NCBI GenBank assembly: GCA_017408325.1
Contig: JAFQUW010000053.1
Span: 1-11,710 of the forward strand
Direction of reading: 5' to 3'
DNA length: 11,710 nt
DNA from: Clostridia bacterium
GTDB taxonomy: Bacteria > Bacillota > Clostridia > Oscillospirales > SIG627
Shown: piece after piece, positions 1 to 5,819 of the stretch
Layout: every line of letters begins with the position of its first letter
Numbering within the stretch: the first letter of the stretch is position 1
Program-made: the position numbers and the translations under genes
Notes under the pieces: model-generated
Told to the model about the DNA's origin: nothing
Seen by the model: the letters and a program-made list of their open reading frames with translations, nothing else
The model's database searches: none

Positions 1-1899
1 ATAAGAGGTCTTCACCACCTGGTTTACGAGATCGTGGACAACTCCATCGACGAAGCACTCGCCGGAAAGTGCAACGAGATCACCGTGACTCTGCACTCCG
101 ACGGCTCCGTCTCCGTTCAGGACAACGGACGCGGAATCCCCTCGGGCATCCACCCGAAGGCGGGCATCCCCACCACCGAGGTCGTCTTCACCGTCCTGCA
201 CGCGGGCGGTAAATTCGGCGGCGGCGGTTATAAGATCTCCGGCGGTCTGCACGGCGTCGGCGCATCCGTCGTCAACGCGCTCTCCGAATGGATGGAGATC
301 GAAAACTGTCACGACGGGAAGGCCTACACCGAGCGGTTTGAACGCGGTGCGGTCGTGCGTCCGCTCGCCTGCATCGGGAACACGACGCGCAGCGGTCTGT
401 ACGTGCGCTTTAAGCCCGACCCCGAGATCTTCTCGGAGTTGGAGTACGACTATACGACGGTCTGCAACCGTCTGCGCGAGCAGGCGTTCTTGAACGCAGG
501 CTTGACCATCGTGCTGGAGGACCAGCGCGACTTTGAGTCGCTGTCTCACTCCGGCGAGATCGTCGCCGTCGCGGACGAGGATTCCGATGCCCTAAGCGAG
601 AAGGTCGTGCGCGAAGAGGAGCAGGCGTACAACAAATTCTGCTACGAGGGCGGCATCAAGAGCTTCGTCGATCATTTGAATCAGAAGAAGCACGCGACCG
701 TTTTAAACGAGGAGCCGATCTACTTTACCCGTGAGAGCGAGGTGTGTCTGGCGGAGATCGCCATGCAGTACACGGACAGCTATTCCGAAATGCTCATGAC
801 CTACGCCAACAACATCCACACTCCCGAAGGCGGCACGCACGAGACCGGTTTCAAGACGGGTCTGTCGAAGGTCTACAACGACTATGCCCGTCGCTACGGC
901 TTTTTGAAGGAGGCCGACAAGAACTTCTCGGGCGAGGACGTCCGAGAGGGACTCACCGTGGTCGTCTCCGTGCGCCTGACCGAGGCGGAATTTGAAGGCC
1001 AGACGAAGACCAAGCTCGGCAATTCCGAGGTGCGCACCTTCGTCGACGCACTTGTCGTGGAGAAGCTCGGCGAGTTCTTTGAAGAAAATCCCGCCGTTGC
1101 CAAGATCCTGATGGAAAAGGCGGTCGGCGCACAGCGCGCGCGTGAAGCAGCCAAAAAAGCGCGCGAGGCCACCCGTCGCAAGAGCGTCCTGGAGAGCGGC
1201 GGTCTGCCCGGAAAACTGCGCGACTGCCAGAACCGTGACCGAGAGTTTACCGAACTCTTCCTCGTCGAGGGTGACTCCGCAGGCGGTACCGCGACGGATG
1301 CGCGCGACTCGAAATTCCAGGCGATCCTGCCCTTGCGCGGCAAGATCTTAAACGTCGAAAAAGCCAGACTCGACCGCATTTATTCCTCCGTGCAGATCAT
1401 CCCGATCATTCAGGCACTCGGCTGCGGCATCGGCGACGAATTTGACATCGAAAAACTGCGCTACGGCAAGATCATCCTGATGGCTGATGCTGACGTCGAC
1501 GGCGCGCACATCCAGACCCTTCTTCTGACCTTCTTTTTCCGTCACATGCGCGAACTGGTCGAACAGGGACACATCTACTGCGCGACGCCGCCTCTCTATA
1601 AGGTCTACCGCGGCAAGCAGCAGCGCTACGCCTTCTCCGACGAGGAGCGCGACGAAAAGATCGCAGAACTCGGCGGCGTCGGCGTGCGCGCCGAACGCTA
1701 CAAAGGTCTCGGTGAAATGGACAAGGAACAGCTTTGGGAGACCACGATGGATCCTGCCGTGCGTACCTTAAAACAGGTCACCATCGAGGACGCGGCGTAT
1801 GCCGACGAGATCTTCTCCGTTCTGATGGGCGACAAGGTTGAGCCGCGCCGCGAGTTCATCGAAAAGAACGCGAAGTACGTCACGAACCTCGACTTTTGA
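1..1899 (+). CDS. gyrB: DNA gyrase subunit B, 5'-truncated by the window edge
   Basis: GyrB is the ATPase and TOPRIM subunit of DNA gyrase, which with GyrA introduces negative supercoils in the cytoplasm. The frame is already open at base 1 and 632 residues are visible; by comparison with E. coli about 30-35 N-terminal residues lie outside the window. Visible in order (numbered from base 1): GHKL ATP-site residues E10 and N14 in EIVDNSIDEA, DNGRGIP at 41-47, the GGLHGVGASVVNALS lid region, TOPRIM motif EGDSAGG at 423-429, acidic triad D496/D498/D500 in DADVD, RYKGLGEMDKEQLW, and the typical ending NLDF. There is no large insertion of the E. coli kind, so it is the short Gram-positive form. 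After EGDSAGG the usual S-A-K is T-A-T, a small departure. It stops at TGA; gyrA follows 118 bp later. Confidence 0.98.
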   Translation: MRGLHHLVYEIVDNSIDEALAGKCNEITVTLHSDGSVSVQDNGRGIPSGIHPKAGIPTTEVVFTVLHAGGKFGGGGYKISGGLHGVGASVVNALSEWMEIENCHDGKAYTERFERGAVVRPLACIGNTTRSGLYVRFKPDPEIFSELEYDYTTVCNRLREQAFLNAGLTIVLEDQRDFESLSHSGEIVAVADEDSDALSEKVVREEEQAYNKFCYEGGIKSFVDHLNQKKHATVLNEEPIYFTRESEVCLAEIAMQYTDSYSEMLMTYANNIHTPEGGTHETGFKTGLSKVYNDYARRYGFLKEADKNFSGEDVREGLTVVVSVRLTEAEFEGQTKTKLGNSEVRTFVDALVVEKLGEFFEENPAVAKILMEKAVGAQRAREAAKKAREATRRKSVLESGGLPGKLRDCQNRDREFTELFLVEGDSAGGTATDARDSKFQAILPLRGKILNVEKARLDRIYSSVQIIPIIQALGCGIGDEFDIEKLRYGKIILMADADVDGAHIQTLLLTFFFRHMRELVEQGHIYCATPPLYKVYRGKQQRYAFSDEERDEKIAELGGVGVRAERYKGLGEMDKEQLWETTMDPAVRTLKQVTIEDAAYADEIFSVLMGDKVEPRREFIEKNAKYVTNLDF

Positions 1900-1900
1900 G

Positions 1901-1991
1901 TTTTCCACGGTTGTTGATAACTTTGTGTAAAACCGTTGACAACCTGAAAAAAGCCCGATATTAAGCCATTTGCATTTTCAAGTTATCCACA
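1901..1991. promoter_or_regulatory. Cluster of DnaA-box-like 9-mers between gyrB and gyrA
   Basis: Within about 90 bp there is one perfect DnaA box TTATCCACA (1983-1991, +), plus TTTTCCACG (1901-1909, +, one mismatch), TTATCAACA on the minus strand (1912-1920, one mismatch to TTATCCACA) and TTTTACACA on the minus strand (1924-1932, fits TTWTNCACA). A weaker one, TTGTCAACG, lies on the minus strand at 1934-1942. DnaA boxes cluster at bacterial origins and in DnaA-regulated promoters, and gyrB-gyrA commonly sits near oriC in Bacillota. The gap is short for a complete origin, so it may be a satellite DnaA site controlling gyrA. The box matches are seen directly; the function is inferred. Confidence 0.55.
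1936..1964 (+). promoter_or_regulatory. Probable gyrA promoter
   Basis: A perfect -35 TTGACA (1936-1941) is separated by 17 bp from TATTAA (1959-1964, 4/6 match to TATAAT). Transcription would start near 1971, placing the perfect DnaA box at 1983-1991 in the 5' leader. The gyrA ribosome binding site is weak (AGAAAGAG upstream of ATG 2018). Confidence 0.5.
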
Positions 1992-2017
1992 TTTGATTTC
2001 AAGAAAGAGAAACAGAC

Positions 2018-3532
2018 ATGGACGAAATTCTGAAGAATCAGAAAATAGAAACGATTGAGATCGCCGCGGAGATGAAGCGCAACTACATCGATTATTCGAT
2101 GAGCGTCATCGTCGGGCGCGCTCTGCCGGACGTGCGCGACGGCTTGAAGCCGGTCCACCGCCGCATCCTCTATGCCATGCACGACGACGGTCTCACGCAC
2201 GACAAGCCCTTCCGCAAGTCGGCGACCACCGTCGGTAACGTGCTCGGTCATTACCACCCCCACGGCGACGCGGCCGTCTACGACACGATGGTTCGTATGG
2301 CGCAGCCCTTCTCGCTTCGCTACCCCCTGATCGAGGGACACGGAAACTTCGGCAACGTCGACGGCGACGGAGCCGCCGCCTACCGTTACACCGAGGCGCG
2401 TATGGCGCGGATGGCGGACCTGATGCTCTCCGACATCGAAAAGGACGTCGTCGAGTTCGTCCCGAACTTCGACAATCAGACGACCGAGCCGACCGTGCTT
2501 CCGAGCCGCTTCCCGAACCTCTTGGTCAACGGAAGCGTCGGCATTGCCGTTGGTATGGCGACGAACATTCCGCCGCACAACCTCTGCGAGGTCGTCGACG
2601 GTACGATCTACTATATGGATCACCCCGATTGCACCGTCCCCGAATTGATGCAGTACATCAAGGGCCCCGATTTCCCGACCGCCGCCACCATCTACGGCAT
2701 CAACGGCATCCATCAGGCGTACCTGACGGGCCGCGGCAGAGTGTTCGTGCGCGCCAAGCACCACTTTGAGGAGAAGAAGGGGAAGACGTCCATCGTCTTT
2801 ACCGAGATCCCGTATCAGGTCAACAAGCGCACGCTGATCGAGTCCATCGCGGACCTCATCAACGAGAAGCGCATCGAGGGCATCTCCGATCTGCGCGACG
2901 AGACGGGACGCGACGGGATGCGCATCGTCGTCGATCTCAAGCGCGACGCCAATCCGCAGATCGTCTTAAACCTGCTCTTCAAGTATTCCCAGCTGCAGGA
3001 CACCTTCGCCGTCAATATGCTCGCGCTCGTCGACGGCGAGCCGAAGACGCTCAACCTAAAACAGATCCTCTTCTACTACGTCAAGCACCAGGAAGAGGTC
3101 ATCTCCCGCCGCACGAAGTTTGAACTGGAAAAGGCGCGCGCCCGACTGCACATTTTGGAGGGCTACAAGAAGGCGATCGACGCCATCGACGCCGTCATTG
3201 CGCTCATCCGCTCCTCCCGCACCATCCCCGAGGCGAGACAGCGCCTCGTCGACGAACTCGACTTCACCGAGATCCAGGCGCAGGCGATCGTTGAACTGCC
3301 CCTCGGACGCCTCGCGGGTCTGGAGATCGAGAAGATCCTCGCCGAAATGGAAGAGAAGATCGCACTCTGTCAGAAACTCGAAGGCATCCTTGCCGACCGC
3401 AATCTCGTGCTCGGCATCATCAAGGAAGACCTCATCGCCATCAAGGAAAAATTCGGCGATGCGCGCCGCACCGCCATCGAAGAGGCGGAGGAGGAGATCG
3501 TTCTTGAGGACCTCATCGAGCGTCACAAGTGA
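2018..3532 (+). CDS. gyrA: DNA gyrase subunit A, N-terminal breakage-reunion part, ending at an in-frame TGA
   Basis: This encodes the 504-residue GyrA59-like part: winged helix, tower and coiled coil. It cuts and rejoins DNA through a tyrosine in the A2B2 gyrase complex. Visible motifs: GRALPDVRDGLKPVHRR at 33-49, QRDR segment HYHPHGDAAVYD at 78-89, and the catalytic tyrosine in RYTE (Y124). The E. coli Ser83 position is Ala85 here, while the Asp87 equivalent (D89) is kept. The frame ends at TGA 3530-3532, just after EDLIERHK, where a normal GyrA runs on into its C-terminal propeller. That propeller does follow in the same frame (3533-4627). The full gene would encode 869 aa plus the recoded codon. 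The gene could be read through, truly broken, split, or carry a sequence error; see the findings. The family assignment is certain; the expression state is not. Confidence 0.95.
   Translation: MDEILKNQKIETIEIAAEMKRNYIDYSMSVIVGRALPDVRDGLKPVHRRILYAMHDDGLTHDKPFRKSATTVGNVLGHYHPHGDAAVYDTMVRMAQPFSLRYPLIEGHGNFGNVDGDGAAAYRYTEARMARMADLMLSDIEKDVVEFVPNFDNQTTEPTVLPSRFPNLLVNGSVGIAVGMATNIPPHNLCEVVDGTIYYMDHPDCTVPELMQYIKGPDFPTAATIYGINGIHQAYLTGRGRVFVRAKHHFEEKKGKTSIVFTEIPYQVNKRTLIESIADLINEKRIEGISDLRDETGRDGMRIVVDLKRDANPQIVLNLLFKYSQLQDTFAVNMLALVDGEPKTLNLKQILFYYVKHQEEVISRRTKFELEKARARLHILEGYKKAIDAIDAVIALIRSSRTIPEARQRLVDELDFTEIQAQAIVELPLGRLAGLEIEKILAEMEEKIALCQKLEGILADRNLVLGIIKEDLIAIKEKFGDARRTAIEEAEEEIVLEDLIERHK
3530..3532 (+). 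other. In-frame TGA interrupting gyrA (codon 505)
   Basis: A single TGA separates the two halves of an otherwise open, in-frame gyrA. Neither side shows a frameshift. The next 30 codons still encode the first propeller strands and the GyrA box (Q-H-R-G-G-K-G, residues 526-532, codons 3593-3613). No obvious selenocysteine hairpin with a GG-containing loop follows the TGA. Neighbouring genes gyrB, the PPTase, the Xre regulator, the three-TM protein and the 134-aa gene all end with TGA, so general reassignment of TGA is unlikely. Confidence 0.9.
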
Positions 3533-4627
3533 GTCATCACCATCACCAACACGGGCTACATCAAGCGCATCCCTTCCGACACCTACCAGGCACAGCACCG
3601 CGGCGGCAAGGGCATTACCGCGATGGGCACGAAGGAGGAAGATTTCGTCAAGGACATCTTCGTCTCCCACAGCCACAATTATCTGTTTATGTTCACCTCA
3701 AAGGGCAAGCTCTTCGTCAAGAAGTGCTACGAGATCCCCGAGGCGAGCCGCACCGCCAAGGGCACGAACATCGTCAACATCCTCGATCTGGAGGAGGGAG
3801 AGACCGTCACCGCGTTCATCTCCGTCGGCAGCTTCGCCACGGGCGAATACCTGACGATGGTCACGAAGAGAGGCGTTGTCAAGCGCACCGCACTCGCGCT
3901 CTTCAAGAACGTGAGAAAGAGCGGCATCCGCGCCATCAAGCTCGACGAGGGAGACGAACTGCTCGGCGTCCACAAGACGGACGGAAACTACGAGATCCTG
4001 CTTGCTGCCTCCAATGGTCTGGGCACGAAGTTTGCCGAGAGTCGCGTGCGTCTCATGGGTCGCGTCTCGCGCGGCGTGCGCGGAATGCGCCTCGCCGAGG
4101 GCGAGGAGCTCGTCGGCTGTGCCGCAGTCAAGCCCAATGCAGACGGCACCTACGACCAGAAGATTTTGACCATTACCGAGCGCGGCTTCGGTAAGTGCAC
4201 CGACCCCGCCCTGTTCCCGTTGCGCGGACGCGGCGGAAAGGGCGTCATCTGCCACAAGCTCACCGCGAAGACCGGTCGCCTTGCCGGCGTCTGCGCCGTG
4301 AACACCGACGACGACATACTGCTCATCACCGACGGCGGTACGCTGATCCGCACGCAAGTCGCGCAGATCTCCGTCACCGGTCGCGCGACAAGCGGCGTCA
4401 TCGTGATGAGACTGTCTGCCGACGCGACGCTGTCCGGCTTTGTGCGTCTGGAAAATGAGGACGCCGAGCTGGAGGAGACGCCCGAGATGAGTGCCGAGGA
4501 AGAACAGGCGCTTGAAAATGCCGAAGGAGTCGACGAGTCCGAACAGGAAGCCGAAGAGGACGCCGCCGACGAGGAAGACCTCGACGAAGAAGAAGAGGAA
4601 GAGGACGAAGAAGGCGAAGATGAATAA
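3533..4627 (+). CDS. gyrA: DNA gyrase subunit A, C-terminal DNA-wrapping propeller and acidic tail
   Basis: This is the continuation of gyrA in the same frame after the TGA. The first ATG is at 3623 (residue 536 of the full frame). The sequence shows the GyrA CTD beta-pinwheel repeats: GYIKR at 513-517, the GyrA box Q-H-R-G-G-K-G at 526-532, then ASRTAKGTNIVN and GVVKRTAL blades, and a late box-like GRGGKG. The CTD wraps DNA to give chirality to supercoiling. It ends with a 58-residue, almost wholly acidic tail (about 812-869) of the kind that modulates CTD wrapping in E. coli GyrA. A product starting at ATG 3623 would lack the GyrA box, and no Shine-Dalgarno is evident before that ATG, so an independent CTD gene is unlikely to work normally. 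TAA ends the frame and overlaps the PPTase start by 8 nt. Confidence 0.9.
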   Translation, partial: VITITNTGYIKRIPSDTYQAQHRGGKGITAMGTKEEDFVKDIFVSHSHNYLFMFTSKGKLFVKKCYEIPEASRTAKGTNIVNILDLEEGETVTAFISVGSFATGEYLTMVTKRGVVKRTALALFKNVRKSGIRAIKLDEGDELLGVHKTDGNYEILLAASNGLGTKFAESRVRLMGRVSRGVRGMRLAEGEELVGCAAVKPNADGTYDQKILTITERGFGKCTDPALFPLRGRGGKGVICHKLTAKTGRLAGVCAVNTDDDILLITDGGTLIRTQVAQISVTGRATSGVIVMRLSADATLSGFVRLENEDAELEETPEMSAEEEQALENAEGVDESEQEAEEDAADEEDLDEEEEEEDEEGEDE

Positions 4628-5171
4628 CGTCACCCTCTACCTCTATTTTGGAGAAGAAGTCGTTGACCGCCCCCTGTCCCGTGTGTTGCGGGACAGGGCG
4701 GCGGCCCTTTCTTTCGGGGAGGAAGGGTTTGACTACGCGGAGACGGCATCCACGGAAAAACCGCGTTTTTCTCGACCCGACGGTGCGTTTTTCAACGTGA
4801 CGCACACGGAAAACCTCTTTCTCTGTGCCATCGGAGACTGTGAGGTGGGGCTTGACGCGGAGTATTTTCCAAGCGAACTCGGCCGCCGCGAAAAAATTGC
4901 CGCGCGCGTGTTTTCGGAAGACGAACTTGCCGCGCTCTCTTCCTTGGATGAGGAGGAGTACAAACGCGCGTTCACGCTCCTTTGGACGAAACACGAGGCG
5001 GCGGCGAAGTTTTCGGGCGAAGGGCTTGCCGCGCTCTTAAAACGCGAGGAAGCCGACCTCGTTTATACCGACTTGACCCCGATTTTGGCGTCGCTCGGCA
5101 TTCCTGCCGCCGCGACCCTTGCCACACGGGACGTGGTGAAACTGACCTTGGTACTCTTGGAGGACGAGTGA
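4620..5171 (+). CDS. 4'-phosphopantetheinyl transferase, Sfp type
   Basis: A 183-aa protein predicted to move the phosphopantetheine arm of CoA onto a serine of a carrier protein (acyl or peptidyl) in the cytoplasm. Seen: NVTHTE at 59-64, VGLDAEYF at 77-83 with the Mg-binding pair D79/E81, and WTKHEAAAK at 122-130 with E126 and K130. In the usual W-x2-K-E-A-x3-K signature the first Lys is His125 here. The length is near the short end for Sfp-type enzymes. The ATG at 4620 lies inside the gyrA 3' end (8-nt overlap) with a poor purine-rich binding site, so it is probably translationally coupled to gyrA. The gene ends TGATG with the next start. It could be the holo-ACP synthase for fatty-acid ACP or serve a secondary-metabolite carrier; no carrier gene is nearby. 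Confidence 0.85.
   Translation: MNNVTLYLYFGEEVVDRPLSRVLRDRAAALSFGEEGFDYAETASTEKPRFSRPDGAFFNVTHTENLFLCAIGDCEVGLDAEYFPSELGRREKIAARVFSEDELAALSSLDEEEYKRAFTLLWTKHEAAAKFSGEGLAALLKREEADLVYTDLTPILASLGIPAAATLATRDVVKLTLVLLEDE
4672..4698 (+). repeat. 10-bp perfect hairpin inside the start of the PPTase gene
   Basis: CCCTGTCCCG (4672-4681) pairs perfectly with CGGGACAGGG (4689-4698) around a 7-nt loop. It lies about 50 nt into the PPTase coding region and about 45 nt after the gyrA stop. No run of T follows, so it is not a standard terminator. It may stabilise the gyrA mRNA end or dampen PPTase expression. Confidence 0.5.
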
Positions 5172-5482
5172 TGGAAGTCAAACGCTTTACGAAAAAGGAC
5201 GAGGGCTTCGTCTGTGAGCACTGCGGACGGGAAGTGTCCCCTTTGGGCTATACCTCGCGCGACCACTGTCCCTTCTGCCTCTCCTCCAAGCACGTCGACG
5301 TGCTCCCGGGCGACCGCGCCAATCCCTGCCGCGGACGGCTCGCCCCCGTGCAGAGCTTCCCGAACGCCAAAGGCGGCTTCGTGATCGCTTACCGCTGTGA
5401 GAAGTGCGGCAAAGAACACCGAAACGTCGCCGCAAAAGACGACGACACCGACCTCTTGATCCGCCTGACCGTCGCGGAGTAA
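5171..5482 (+). CDS. RNHCP-domain small Cys-rich protein
   Basis: A 103-aa protein of the RNHCP family, named for its conserved pentapeptide; here it reads R-D-H-C-P (residues 30-34). Seven cysteines are visible: C15-x2-C18, C33-x2-C36, C53 and C76-x2-C79. They suggest two zinc-binding clusters, with NPCRGRLAPV between them as in other family members. No biochemical role is established that I know of; zinc binding to RNA or protein is inference. The start ATG overlaps the PPTase stop (TGATG) and is preceded by GGAGG (5159-5163) with a 7-nt spacer, a strong coupled start. It ends with TAA and is followed at once by a G-run and a palindromic repeat. Confidence 0.85.
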   Translation: MEVKRFTKKDEGFVCEHCGREVSPLGYTSRDHCPFCLSSKHVDVLPGDRANPCRGRLAPVQSFPNAKGGFVIAYRCEKCGKEHRNVAAKDDDTDLLIRLTVAE

Positions 5483-5493
5483 CGGGGGGGATT

Positions 5494-5549
5494 CTTCTTT
5501 TCTTTTCGGAGAAAAGAAAAGAAGCAAAAGAAAAGCCGAGGCGGGAAAA
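5494..5549 (+). repeat. Polypurine palindromic repeat, copy 1
   Basis: A 14-bp arm (5494-5507) and its exact reverse complement (5511-5524) enclose a 3-nt loop; a tail CAAAAGAAAAGCCG (5525-5538) and GGCGGGAAAA follow. Nearly the same 55 nt recurs as copy 4 (11626-11680), differing in the loop and one tail base. In both, TAACGGGGGG (the gene's stop codon plus a G-run) lies immediately before it. Confidence 0.85.
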
Positions 5550-5570
5550 AGGAACAGACAACGTTACACA

Positions 5571-5601
5571 CAAACGGCACCCAAGACGCGGGTGCCGTTT
5601 G
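5571..5601. terminator. Hairpin downstream of the gyrA-PPTase-RNHCP unit
   Basis: The 12-bp arms CAAACGGCACCC (5571-5582) and GGGTGCCGTTTG (5590-5601) surround a 7-nt loop. The T-tract afterwards is poor, so termination is plausible but not classic. Confidence 0.5.
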
Positions 5602-5642
5602 CGGTTTATGAAAAAATTGCTGTCACTGAAAAACGTCCGCCG

Positions 5643-5673
5643 CAAACAGCGGTCGCGGTTTGACCGCTGTTTG
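5643..5673. terminator. Second 12-bp hairpin in the 5483-5819 gap
   Basis: Arms CAAACAGCGGTC (5643-5654) and GACCGCTGTTTG (5662-5673) surround a 7-nt loop, the same geometry and the same CAAAC/GTTTG ends as the hairpin at 5571-5601. A T-run follows at 5689-5694, some distance from the stem, after a C-run. Confidence 0.45.
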
Positions 5674-5710
5674 TGAGTAACGCCCCCCTTTTTTGACTTT
5701 CTCACACTTT

Positions 5711-5757
5711 GCTTTCTTTTTTGCTTCTTTTTTCTTTCTCTGGAAAGAAAAAAGAAG
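5711..5757 (-). repeat. Polypurine palindromic repeat, copy 2 (diverged)
   Basis: The 15-bp arms are at 5724-5738 and 5743-5757 with a 4-nt loop. The tail GCTTTCTTTTTTG (5711-5723) is the diverged complement of the copy 1 tail, so this copy points to the minus strand. It lies in the gap past the ATPase stop and has longer A/T runs than the other copies. Confidence 0.75.
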
Positions 5758-5776
5758 AATCCAAACCAAACAAAAC

Positions 5777-5804
5777 AAAAAGCACCGCTTTCGCGGTGCT
5801 TTTT
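5777..5804. terminator. Bidirectional intrinsic terminator
   Basis: Perfect 12-bp stem AAAAAGCACCGC (5777-5788) with GCGGTGCTTTTT (5793-5804) and a TTTC loop. The A-tract on one side and T-tract on the other allow termination from both directions. It lies 16 nt beyond the ATPase stop codon and should end that transcript; it also backs up the + operon. Confidence 0.85.
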
Positions 5805-5819
5805 CGCGTTGTCGTTTCC

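Noticed and set aside
1961..2764. Long minus-strand open frame opposite gyrA
   Set aside because: Shadow of high-GC coding DNA; low-complexity composition and no binding site. The same applies to the minus frames at 3698-4633 and 10775-11560.
3530..3570. Selenocysteine insertion at the gyrA TGA
   Set aside because: No stable hairpin with a GG-type apical loop at the usual spacing is visible in the 40 nt after TGA, and GyrA is not a known selenoprotein.
5608..5676. 22-codon ORF starting MKKLLSLKN in the gap after the RNHCP gene
   Set aside because: No ribosome binding site, and its second half is the stem of a hairpin.
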